Assembly (NCBI RefSeq): GCF_004614165.1
Contig: NZ_SPVG01000264.1
Location: forward strand, 21,767 to 85,766
From: Duganella callida
Lineage (GTDB): Bacteria > Pseudomonadota > Gammaproteobacteria > Burkholderiales > Burkholderiaceae_D
Length of the DNA stretch: 64,000 bases
Reading direction: 5' to 3'
This document shows, in pieces, positions 7,967-17,784 of this stretch. A program made the translations under genes and the position numbers. Position 1 is the stretch's first letter, and the number at the start of each line of letters is the position of its first letter. The notes under the pieces are model-generated. The model did no database searches. It worked only from the letters and a program-made list of their open reading frames with translations, and had not been told where the DNA came from.

Positions 7967-8365
7967 ATGAACCACTTCAAAAGCGCCGTGTGCGCGGCCG
8001 GCATCGTGCTGGCGCAATGGGCGGCAGCCGCCGCTCCCGACCCGGTGGTGACCGCGTTGATGTCCAAAGACCTGACCAACCTGCCGGGCAAAGAAGTCGC
8101 GATGATCACCGTCGATTACGCCCCGGGCGGCGCCGATCCGGTACACCGCCACGACGCGTACGGTTTCATCTACGTGCTGGAAGGCTCGATCGTGATGGGC
8201 GTCAAAGGCGGCAAGGAAGTCACGCTGAAGCCGGGCGACACCTTTTACGAAGGCCCGGACGACATCCACACGGTCGGCCGCAACGCCAGCAAGACCCGGC
8301 CCGCCAAGTTTGTGGTGTTCCTGCTGAAGGACAAAAACAAACCGATCTTCACCCCAGTCCACTGA
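7967..8365 (+). CDS. Secreted cupin-domain protein
   Basis: A 132-residue protein with a signal peptide (residues 1-23, ending in alanines before DPVV) and one cupin barrel. Motif 1 'VHRHDAYGFIYVLEG' and motif 2 'PGDTFYEGPDDIHTV' supply the usual His/Glu metal ligands. A GACGGG stretch lies just upstream of ATG 7967, and the gene starts 11 nt after the AhpD-like stop. Secreted single cupins of this kind commonly accompany AhpD-like or oxidoreductase genes; the substrate is unknown. A strong terminator follows. Confidence 0.82.
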   Translation: MNHFKSAVCAAGIVLAQWAAAAAPDPVVTALMSKDLTNLPGKEVAMITVDYAPGGADPVHRHDAYGFIYVLEGSIVMGVKGGKEVTLKPGDTFYEGPDDIHTVGRNASKTRPAKFVVFLLKDKNKPIFTPVH

Positions 8366-8369
8366 CGCC

Positions 8370-8393
8370 AGCCCGGCTCATGCCGGGCTTTTT
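8370..8393 (+). terminator. Rho-independent terminator after the cupin gene
   Basis: An 8-bp perfect stem (agcccggc / gccgggct) with a TCAT loop is followed by TTTT, 5 nt after the cupin stop. It closes the AhpD-cupin unit. Confidence 0.8.
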
Positions 8394-8498
8394 CATGCGG
8401 AATTCTGACGCAAATCGTTCTGGTCATCATCGCGCGGCTGAAAAATTGTGAAGTACATCCCGCGCTTCAATGTGCTTCCTGAGGAGCGCAAAATAGGT

Positions 8499-9923
8499 TT
8501 ACTGCTGATCGTTGTGCCAGCCGCCTCCCAGCGCCTTGATCAGGTAGACGGAGCTGAGCATCTGCTTGCCGCGTAGCTGGGTGGCGAGGCGCTGGTTGTT
8601 CAGCAAGGTCTGCTGCGCGGTGATGACGTCGAAATAGGTTTCGACGCCGCCGCTGTAACGGTCGTTGGCCAGTTCCAGCACCCGTCGCGAGCTGTTCACA
8701 CTGGCCTCGGCCGAGGCGTGGGCGCGCTGCAGCGTGTTCAGGCTTTCCACGCTGTCCTCCACTTCCTGCATGGCCGTCAGCACGCTCTGGCGGTAGCTGG
8801 CGACCGCGCCGGTATAGGCGGCCTGCGCGACGGCGACCGTGGCATCGGTCTTGCCGGCGTCGAACAGGGTTTGCGTTAGCGAGGCGCCGAGCGACCATAG
8901 CAGGCTGGGCGCCTCGATCAGACGGCTCATCTGGTTGCTGTCCCAGCCGCCGTTGGCCTGCAGGATCAGGCTGGGGAAATAGGCGGCGCGCGCCACGCCG
9001 ATGTTGGCGTTGGCCGCCGCCACCGCGCGCTCGGCGGCGGCGATGTCGGGACGGCGCTGCAGCAGGTCGGATGGCATCCCGACCGGCAGTGCCGGCGGCG
9101 TCAGGGGTGCGTTGGCCGGCGCCAGTTTGAACGACGGCGCCGGCGTGCCGGTCAGCGTGGCGATCGCATGTTCGTATTGCGCGCGCTGGGTGTTCAGCAG
9201 TTCGAGCTGCGTGCGGCTGGCGTCCAGCAGCGATTGCTGTTGCGCCAGGTCGAGGCCGGTGGCGGCGCCCAGTTCGTGGCGCGCCTGGATGAAGTCATAG
9301 GCTTTCTGTTGCAGCGCCAGTCCCTGGTTTAGCACATCGATTTCCGCATCGAGTTCGCGCAGGTTGAAGTAGTCGGCCGCCAGTTCGGCGGTCAGCACCA
9401 GGCTAACATTCTGATAATCGGCCACGGCCTGTTGTGCCGACGCCTGCGCGCTCTGCACCGTGCTGCGCACGCGGCCGAACAGATCGGCCTCGTAGTTGAC
9501 CGCAAAACCCAGCTGGAAATTGTTCTGCACCAGCGACTGGTTGACCGTCGTGGTCGAGGACAGCGGCCGGTTGGCCGAGGTCTTCTGCCGCGCCGCGCCA
9601 GCCTGCAGGCCGACCTGCGGGAACAGGCCGGACGAGCTGACCGTCACCTGCGCGCGCGCCTGTTCCAGCCGGGCCGCTGCGACGGCCAGATTCTGATTGC
9701 CGGCCAGCGCTCGCGCCATCAGCTGATTCAGCTGCGCGTCGTTGAACACTTCCCACCAGTCGCCCTTCAGCGCATGGTCGTTGGGCGCGGCGGTCTGGAA
9801 CGGTGCCGCCGATTGCCATGCCGCCGGCAGTTCAATGGCCGGCTTCTGATACACCGGCGCCTGCGAGCACGCGGCCAATGCGAGCACGGCGCTCAAGACG
9901 CACGGACGGAACGCAGGCCTCAT
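8499..9923 (-). CDS. RND efflux outer-membrane lipoprotein (NodT family)
   Basis: A 474-residue TolC-like outer-membrane factor. The N-terminus is a lipoprotein signal with lipobox LAAC (Cys19), followed by two outer-membrane-efflux repeats with long coiled-coil helices (for example 'AVAAARLEQARAQVTVSSSG' and 'VLTAMQEVEDSVESLNTL'). It forms the exit duct of a tripartite pump. The start overlaps the adaptor gene stop by 4 nt, so it is the third gene of the operon. Substrates are unknown; the family exports lipophilic drugs, dyes or aromatic compounds. Confidence 0.92.
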   Translation of the reverse strand: MRPAFRPCVLSAVLALAACSQAPVYQKPAIELPAAWQSAAPFQTAAPNDHALKGDWWEVFNDAQLNQLMARALAGNQNLAVAAARLEQARAQVTVSSSGLFPQVGLQAGAARQKTSANRPLSSTTTVNQSLVQNNFQLGFAVNYEADLFGRVRSTVQSAQASAQQAVADYQNVSLVLTAELAADYFNLRELDAEIDVLNQGLALQQKAYDFIQARHELGAATGLDLAQQQSLLDASRTQLELLNTQRAQYEHAIATLTGTPAPSFKLAPANAPLTPPALPVGMPSDLLQRRPDIAAAERAVAAANANIGVARAAYFPSLILQANGGWDSNQMSRLIEAPSLLWSLGASLTQTLFDAGKTDATVAVAQAAYTGAVASYRQSVLTAMQEVEDSVESLNTLQRAHASAEASVNSSRRVLELANDRYSGGVETYFDVITAQQTLLNNQRLATQLRGKQMLSSVYLIKALGGGWHNDQQ

Positions 9924-11137
9924 TTCTCCGCCTTTGCCGTGGGCTGGCGCACCTGCACAGCATCGCCGTCGGCCAGCGAGTCGGGCGGGTTGACCACCAG
10001 TTTGTCGGTCGGCGAGACGCCGCTCAGCAGCTCGATGTTATTGCCCAGATCATGACCGAGCGTGACCGGCTGCAGCTTGACCCTGCCATCGCCGCCGACC
10101 ACCGCCACGCGCGGCCCTTCGGGACGGAACAGCAGCACATTGGTCGGCGCCAGCATCGCGCCCGAACTGCCGCTCACCGGGAGTTGCACCTGCACGTAGG
10201 CGCCGGCCAGCAGCGCGTTGTCCTTGTTCGGCAGATTGACTTCGATCTGCAGCGTGCGGGTGGCTGCGTCGATGGCGCCGGCGGTGCGCGCCACGGTGCC
10301 CTCGAACTCCTTGCCAGGCAATTCGGCTTGTGTGATCGTGACCTTGTCGCCGGCCTTGATGCGCTGCGCATAGGCCTGCGGCACGAACACGTACACCCTC
10401 AACGTATCGACTTGCGCCAGCCGGAACAGCGCGCTGCTGGCGCCGCCGTTGCCGCCGTTGATCAGGTCTCCGACCTCCACATTGCGCGCCGTGATGACGC
10501 CGGAGAAGGGCGCCGTCACGCGCTTGAATCCCTCCGTCTGCTGCAGGCGGCGTACGTTGGCCTCGGCCGCGGCCAGATTGGCCTGGGCCTGGGCATAGGC
10601 GCTGCTGCGTTCATTGAGCTCCTGCTGCGTCACCGCATCCTTCTTGCGCAGGGCTTCCCAGCGTTCGGCCGAACTTTTTGCCAGTTCCAGGCTGGACGCC
10701 GCCTGCTGGCGCGCGGCGATGGCCTGCGACAGCTGCTGATCGACTTCCGGCGTATCGATTTCGGCCAGCACCTCGCCCTTGCTGACGCGGCTGCCGATGT
10801 CCTTGTTCCAGCGCAGCACATAGCCGCTGGCGCGCGCGTAGATCGGCGATTCGATCATGCCCTGCAGGGTGCCGGGCAGCGACAGCGGTTGCCCACCCTT
10901 GGCCGGCTTGACGCTGGTGGTGCTCACGTATTGGCGGTTCAGCTCCGCGTTGGACCTGGCCAGCGCATCGGCGTGCACCACGCGCAGCGCCACCGTGGCG
11001 GCGCCCCCCAGCAGCAGCACCGCCAGCGACACCGCGCCCACCAGTCTGGCGCGCTTGAGGATAGGGCCGCGATGCGGGTGGGCGTGCGCATCACCTTCGT
11101 GATGGATGCCGAGGATGGCGTGACGGTTTTCGGACAT
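9920..11137 (-). CDS. RND efflux periplasmic adaptor (membrane-fusion protein)
   Basis: A 405-residue adaptor with a single N-terminal membrane anchor (about residues 30-50, 'GAVSLAVLLLGGAATVALRV'). Then come a barrel-sandwich/lipoyl half-motif ('GYVLRWNKDIGSRVSKGEVLAEI'), an alpha-helical hairpin (about 135-190) and the second half-motif 'VTAPFSGVITARNVEVGDLI', followed by beta-barrel domains. It links the inner-membrane permease to the outer-membrane factor. The gene begins 2 nt after the permease stop and overlaps the outer-membrane factor gene, so translation is probably coupled. Confidence 0.92.
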   Translation of the reverse strand: MSENRHAILGIHHEGDAHAHPHRGPILKRARLVGAVSLAVLLLGGAATVALRVVHADALARSNAELNRQYVSTTSVKPAKGGQPLSLPGTLQGMIESPIYARASGYVLRWNKDIGSRVSKGEVLAEIDTPEVDQQLSQAIAARQQAASSLELAKSSAERWEALRKKDAVTQQELNERSSAYAQAQANLAAAEANVRRLQQTEGFKRVTAPFSGVITARNVEVGDLINGGNGGASSALFRLAQVDTLRVYVFVPQAYAQRIKAGDKVTITQAELPGKEFEGTVARTAGAIDAATRTLQIEVNLPNKDNALLAGAYVQVQLPVSGSSGAMLAPTNVLLFRPEGPRVAVVGGDGRVKLQPVTLGHDLGNNIELLSGVSPTDKLVVNPPDSLADGDAVQVRQPTAKAEK

Positions 11138-11139
11138 GA

Positions 11140-14100
11140 TCAGGGATTCCCTTCAGCGGCAGCGGGGTGGACCTGCGCGCGGCGCCCGGCCCGGTGTTCA
11201 AGATAACGGTGTACCGACGCAAACACCACCGGCACAAACAGCAGGGTGGAGAGGGTGGCGAACAGCAGGCCGCCGATCACGGCGCGGCCCAGCGGCGCGT
11301 TCTGTTCGGCGCCTTCGCCGAAGCCGATCGCCATCGGCACCATGCCGATGATCATGGCCAGCGCCGTCATCAGCACCGGCCGGATGCGCGTGGCGCCGGC
11401 TTCCAGCGCGGCCGACAGCGCGGGCAGGCCGTCGTTCAGGCGCTGGCGCGCGAACGACACCATCAGGATCGAATTGGCGGTCGCCACGCCCATGGTCATG
11501 ATGGCGCCGGTCAGCGCCGGCACGCTCAGGGTGGTGCGGGTCAGGAACAGCATCCAGGCGATGCCGGCCAGCGCCGCAGGCAGTGCCGTGACGATGATGA
11601 AGGCGTCCACCCAGGACTGAAAGTTCACCACGATCAGCAGGTACACCAGCACAATCGCCATGGCCAGGCCCACGCCCAGACCGACGAAGGAACTCTGCAT
11701 GGTTTCGACCTGGCCGCGCATGTCGATCTTGCTGCCGCGCGGGAGCTTGCCGTGCATGGCGTCGATCTTGTGCTGGATGTCGGCGGCCGTCGCGCCCAGG
11801 TCGCGGCCTTCGACGCTGACGAAGATGTCGATCACCGGCGTCAGATTGTAGTGCGACACCACGGCCGACTGCACGGCCGGTTCCACCTTCACCAGGCTGC
11901 TGAGCTGCTGGGTGGCGCTGGCGCCGTCGCCGGTCGCGCCGGGCGTGCCGACCGCGCGCACGGGGATACGCAGCAGCGCGTCGAGGTCGTCGATTTTGTA
12001 CTGCGGCGATTGCACCGCCAGGTTGTACACCACGCCGTTGCCGGGATTGAGCCAGAAGGCAGGCTGCGTCTGCGCGCTGCCCGACAAGGTAAGCAGCAGG
12101 TTCTGCGCCAGATCGGTCGGGTTCAGGCCCAGCTGCTTGATCTGGGTGCGGTCCATCTTCAGGCCCAGGGTCGGCAGGTCCATGCGCTGGTGGATGTGCA
12201 CATCGACTGTGCCCGGTATCTGCTTGATCTGCTTCATCAGCTCCGACGCGATCTGGTAATTGGCCGACAGATCCTTGCCCGAGATTTTGACATCGACCGC
12301 CGCCGGCTGGCCGAAGTTGAGGATCTGCGTGACGATATCGGCCGGCTGGAAGAAGAACTCCACTCCCGGGAAGCGCGCCGGCAGCTGCCGCCGCAGCTCA
12401 GTGATGTAGCGTTGCGACGGTTCGTGGCCTTCATGCAGCGACAGCAGGATTTCCGCATCCAGCGTGCCGATGGTGCCGGCATTGCTGTACGAGAGGTTGA
12501 TGCTGGAATAGGGCACGCCCAGGTTGTCGAGGATGGTCTGCAGGTCGTTGGCCGGGATGATCTCGCGGATGGATTTCTCCACCAGATCCACGGTGCGTGC
12601 GGTTTCCTCGATGCGGGTGCCGGTCGGCATGCGCATGTGCAGCTTGATCTGGCCCGAATCCACCGCCGGGAAAAAGTCGCGGCCCAGCGCGAACACCAGG
12701 CCCAGCGACAGCACGCAGAACAGCAGGAAGCCGCTGCCGAAGCGCTTGCGATGGGTTAGCAGCGAGGACAGGATCAGGATGTAGCCGCCGCGGAAACGCT
12801 CGAACGCGGCGTCGAAGCGCTTGTACATGCGTTGCAGCAGGCTCGGTTTGTCCGGATCGCCCGGCGCGTGGTCCATCATCAGCATCACCATGGTCGGCAC
12901 CAGGGTGCGCGACAGGATGTAGGAGGCGATCATCGCGAACACCACCGCCTCCGCCAGCGGTACGAACAGGTAGCGCGCGACGCCGGTCAGGAAGAACATC
13001 GGAACGAACACGATACAGATGCACAGGGTCGATACCAGCGCCGGCACCGCGATCTCGCCGGCGCCGTCCATGATGGCGGTGTGCAGGTCGGAGCCCTGGT
13101 GCAGGTGGCGCTCGATGTTTTCGATGGTGACGGTGGCGTCATCGACCAGGATGCCGACCGCCAGCGCCAGGCCGCCCAGGGTCATGATGTTGATCGTCTC
13201 GCCCAGCGCGTACAAGGTCAGGATCGAGGACAGGATGGACAGCGGAATCGACACCGCGATGATGCAGGTGCTGCGCCAGTTGCCGAGGAAGATCAGGATC
13301 ATGGCGGCGGTCAGCAGGGCGGCGATCAGCGCTTCGTGAATCACGCCGCTGATGGCGGCCTTGACGAACAGCGACTGGTCGAACAGCGGCGTGATCTTCA
13401 GTTCCTTGGGCATGGTCTGCTCGGCCTGCGGCAGCAGCGCCTTGAGCTTGTTGACGATGTCCAGCGTCGAAGCGCCACCGTTCTTCAGCACCGACAGCAG
13501 CACGCCGCGCTCGCCGTTCTGACGCACGATATTGGTCTGCGGCGAGAAGCCGTCGCGCACGTGGGCCACTTCCGACAGGTAGGTGACGGCGCCGTTCTTG
13601 TTCAGGACGGGAATCTGATTCAGGCCGGCGATGGTGTCGGGCGAGCCATTCAGGCTGACGTTGAATTCGGTGATGCCGATCTTGGCCGTGCCCGACGGCA
13701 GGATCAGGTTCTGCGCGCTGATGGCGGTGACCACGTCGGTCGGCGTCATGCCCTTGGCGGCCAGCGCGCGGGTGTCCAGGTCGACCGAGATCAGGCGCGA
13801 TTTGCCGCCGTAGGGGTAGGGCACGGCCGCGCCGGGGATGGTCACCAACTGCGGCCGCAGGAAGTTCACCGCCGTGTCGAACATCGATTGTTCGCTCATG
13901 CTGGCGCTCGACAGGCCGAGCTGGATCACCGGGATGCTGGAGGCGGAATACTTGATGATCAGCGGCGGCTGCACGCCCGGCGGCAGCTGCTTGAGCTGCG
14001 CCTGCTCGGCCGCCACCACCTGAGCCAGCGCGGTCTGAATGTTGGCGCCGGGCTGGAAGAACACCTTGATCACGGTCGACCCGGCCAATGATGTCGATTC

Positions 14101-14343
14101 GATATGTTCGATGTCGTTGACGGTGGTGGTCAGGCTGCGTTCATTGGTGGAGGCGATACGCTGGCCCATCTCCTGCGCGGACAGGCCGCCGTATTGCCAG
14201 ATGATGCTGACCACCGGGATGTCGATCTCGGGGAAAATGTCGGTCGCCATCTTGGTCAGGGCCAGAGGCGTCGAGAGCAAAATCAGCAAAGCCATCACGA
14301 TGAACGTGTACGGCCTGCGTAAAGCGATTTGAACGATCCACAT
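11140..14343 (-). CDS. RND efflux inner-membrane permease
   Basis: A 1067-residue RND transporter with the duplicated 12-helix layout and two large periplasmic loops. It is the first gene of the permease-adaptor-outer membrane factor operon. The TM4 Asp-Asp proton relay is present in 'GILVDDATVTIENIERH'. The TM10 segment reads 'GVATANSILMVSFARQ', where AcrB has Lys940 in AKNAIL; the lysine is absent, as in a sister group of RND pumps that carry ANSIL. It should be a proton-driven exporter, but of a subfamily different from AcrB/MexB. No local regulator is visible; the next gene upstream is PilZ on the same strand, 106 nt away. Confidence 0.92.
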   Translation of the reverse strand: MWIVQIALRRPYTFIVMALLILLSTPLALTKMATDIFPEIDIPVVSIIWQYGGLSAQEMGQRIASTNERSLTTTVNDIEHIESTSLAGSTVIKVFFQPGANIQTALAQVVAAEQAQLKQLPPGVQPPLIIKYSASSIPVIQLGLSSASMSEQSMFDTAVNFLRPQLVTIPGAAVPYPYGGKSRLISVDLDTRALAAKGMTPTDVVTAISAQNLILPSGTAKIGITEFNVSLNGSPDTIAGLNQIPVLNKNGAVTYLSEVAHVRDGFSPQTNIVRQNGERGVLLSVLKNGGASTLDIVNKLKALLPQAEQTMPKELKITPLFDQSLFVKAAISGVIHEALIAALLTAAMILIFLGNWRSTCIIAVSIPLSILSSILTLYALGETINIMTLGGLALAVGILVDDATVTIENIERHLHQGSDLHTAIMDGAGEIAVPALVSTLCICIVFVPMFFLTGVARYLFVPLAEAVVFAMIASYILSRTLVPTMVMLMMDHAPGDPDKPSLLQRMYKRFDAAFERFRGGYILILSSLLTHRKRFGSGFLLFCVLSLGLVFALGRDFFPAVDSGQIKLHMRMPTGTRIEETARTVDLVEKSIREIIPANDLQTILDNLGVPYSSINLSYSNAGTIGTLDAEILLSLHEGHEPSQRYITELRRQLPARFPGVEFFFQPADIVTQILNFGQPAAVDVKISGKDLSANYQIASELMKQIKQIPGTVDVHIHQRMDLPTLGLKMDRTQIKQLGLNPTDLAQNLLLTLSGSAQTQPAFWLNPGNGVVYNLAVQSPQYKIDDLDALLRIPVRAVGTPGATGDGASATQQLSSLVKVEPAVQSAVVSHYNLTPVIDIFVSVEGRDLGATAADIQHKIDAMHGKLPRGSKIDMRGQVETMQSSFVGLGVGLAMAIVLVYLLIVVNFQSWVDAFIIVTALPAALAGIAWMLFLTRTTLSVPALTGAIMTMGVATANSILMVSFARQRLNDGLPALSAALEAGATRIRPVLMTALAMIIGMVPMAIGFGEGAEQNAPLGRAVIGGLLFATLSTLLFVPVVFASVHRYLEHRAGRRAQVHPAAAEGNP

Positions 14344-14449
14344 GCTGTAGGTTCCGCATCTTCGGTTGTCACTTCAGCCAAAAATCATAGCATGGACACA
14401 GCGTCACCGAGCACCTGAACAGCCCAGAGATACTTACTAATACAGTGCG

Positions 14450-14797
14450 TTACAAGGAATCGGGGTGCGCCGGGGCGGTCGTTACGTAATCGACAATACG
14501 GTCGGCACAGGCCTCGGCGATGGCGATGAAGCGCGCGCCGTTGCGAAACCGGCCGTGCGTGCCGACGGGATTGCTGTGGACGATGGTCAGCGTGATTTCG
14601 TTGCGGATCGCGCTGCCGGGGAAGGCGAAGCTGAGCAGGTACTGCTCGTCCGGCGGCATCGGCCGCTCGCTGACGAAGGCCACACCCATGCGGGAGATGT
14701 CGATGATCTGTACAGTCTCGGTGTTCCTGCCATGAATGTCAGTGACGTAGGCGTCCACCTGCAAAAGGCGCCGTACATGCTCACGTCTCGCGTCCAT
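14450..14797 (-). CDS. PilZ-domain protein (c-di-GMP receptor)
   Basis: A 115-residue single-domain PilZ protein. The c-di-GMP-binding signature is complete: an RxxxR-type stretch in 'RREHVRR' at residues 4-10 and 'DISRMG' (DxSxxG) near residue 37. I chose ATG 14797 because the PilZ domain begins right there and the upstream codons in frame are not PilZ-like. It is divergent from recQ. The output partner is unknown; the three GGDEF/EAL proteins in this window show that the ligand is made and degraded in this organism. Confidence 0.85.
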   Translation of the reverse strand: MDARREHVRRLLQVDAYVTDIHGRNTETVQIIDISRMGVAFVSERPMPPDEQYLLSFAFPGSAIRNEITLTIVHSNPVGTHGRFRNGARFIAIAEACADRIVDYVTTAPAHPDSL

Positions 14798-14909
14798 CGT
14801 TGTTTGGGATAGGCGGTAAAGACAATAGTATGACAGATGCGGGGCGCTCAGCGCCACACGGTGCGCCTTCGCACATACGGCGCGGCGCGTCCTGGCTACG
14901 CTGGGCGAC

Positions 14910-16241
<1,332 letters not shown>

Positions 16242-17353
16242 ACGCGGACCGAAGGCCAGGCCTTCCAGGTTGTCGACGATGGGCAGATTCAGCTTGTTCA
16301 GATCCAGCACCAGGCGTTTTTTCGCCGGGGTGTAACTGGCGCCCTTCAGCGTCGGCAGATGCTGGATGTCCGAGGCACCTTCGGTGTCGAGCTCATAGAT
16401 CCGCACGTAGTCGGCCCAGGTGCCGTTGTCGGCCTGCACGCCGGAGCGTTCCATCACCAGCATGCGGTGCTCGCTCAGCGCCAGGATCTCGGACACCCCG
16501 TTGTCGGCGTACTTGCCCTTGCCCGGTCTGGCCGGTATCGCTTCCAGCGGATAGGCGTACTGGCCCAGCACCTTGCCGTCGCGCGTGAAGTGGGTGAAGC
16601 GGTTCACGCCGCCGTGTTCGGGGGCCGCTTCCGGGCCGTCCTGGTACATGGGCGCTTCCAGCGACACCCACATGGTCTGGCCGTCCGGCGTGAAGCTCAG
16701 CCCTTCGAAACTCTGGTTGTTGCGCGGACCGGACTTCTGATCCCTGGATACCTTGAACAGCGGCGGCAGCGGCAGCGTGTACAGATGCTTGCCATCGCGC
16801 GTGGCGTGGCGGATGAAGGGATCGAGCTCCAGGTCCACATCGCCTTCGCTGCCGTACCAGATGCTGCCGTCGCGCGGATCGACGCGGATGGTTTCAAGGT
16901 CCGGCACTTCGCCGATGGCGCGTTTGTGTTCTTCCTTGGACTGGTAAGGCGCACCATTAAGCTGCAGGAAGGTCTCCACCCCGGTCAGCTGCACCGATTG
17001 GAACGACTGTGCGTCGTATTTCAGTTTGGCGCGATAGTAGCGCGCCGGATTGATGTTGGAGCGGTCGTCGCTGATCATCACCCACTCGTCGCTGGCGGCG
17101 TCATAGTCGATGCCGGACAGCCCGCCGATCACGGTGTTGTGATACTGCTGTCGCAGCGGAATGCGCTGTTCGCCGATGAAGCGCAGGCCGGAGACGGTTT
17201 CCGAAGTGGTGGACTGTTTGCTTGCAAACGGCGCGCATGCGGAAAGGGCCAGCGCGCAGGCCACGGTGATGAGGGTCTTTTTCATGGGGCTGCATCATAA
17301 CATCAGTCCGAAGTTGCTGGCGTGATCGGCAAGCTTGCGGTTAGAATATTGCG

Positions 17354-17692
17354 ATGCAACGCCGCTCCTTCATCCATGTGTTCCTCGCGCTCCTGCTTTT
17401 GCTCACGCAGCAGATCGGGGTGACGCACGTCTACACGCACTGGTCGGAGTTGTCCCAACAAGGCGTGCAGCTGTCCGATGAAGCGCACGCCGAACACCGC
17501 AAGGGTGTGGCGGCCCACAAGGTCTGCGCCGAATGCGTTTCGGTGGCGCAGATGGCGGCCGCCGTCACCAGCTCGCCGCTGACGCTGGCGCTGGCCACCC
17601 TCGGCGCCGGTCCGGTCTCGCTGCCGGCAACGCTGACCGCCTGCGAGCGCACAACCTGCGTCTTCGATTCAAGAGCTCCCCCTCTGGCCTGA
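17354..17692 (+). CDS. Small exported His/Cys-rich protein upstream of TonB receptor
   Basis: A 112-residue protein with an N-terminal membrane or signal segment ('FIHVFLALLLLLTQQIG'). A candidate metal-binding stretch follows: several His in 'HVYTHW' and 'EAHAEHRKGVAAHKVCAECV', the last with CxxC. It precedes a ZnuD-like receptor by 92 nt on the same strand. The layout matches DUF2946-type proteins that precede copper or zinc receptors, although I cannot assign it to that family with certainty. No Shine-Dalgarno is visible, and TAGAAT lies only 7-12 nt before the ATG, so a leaderless transcript is possible. Confidence 0.65.
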   Translation: MQRRSFIHVFLALLLLLTQQIGVTHVYTHWSELSQQGVQLSDEAHAEHRKGVAAHKVCAECVSVAQMAAAVTSSPLTLALATLGAGPVSLPATLTACERTTCVFDSRAPPLA

Positions 17693-17784
17693 CACCCGAA
17701 ATCCGTTCCGAATTTTGAGTTTCCGACGCCGCGGCGCCAAGGCGTGGCCGCGCGCGTGTCATCCATTTGCTAGAGGTTTTATTC

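Noticed and set aside
17286-17353. Zur-box-like half site (cataacat) before the zinc-type receptor module
   Set aside because: Only one half of the expected dyad is present.
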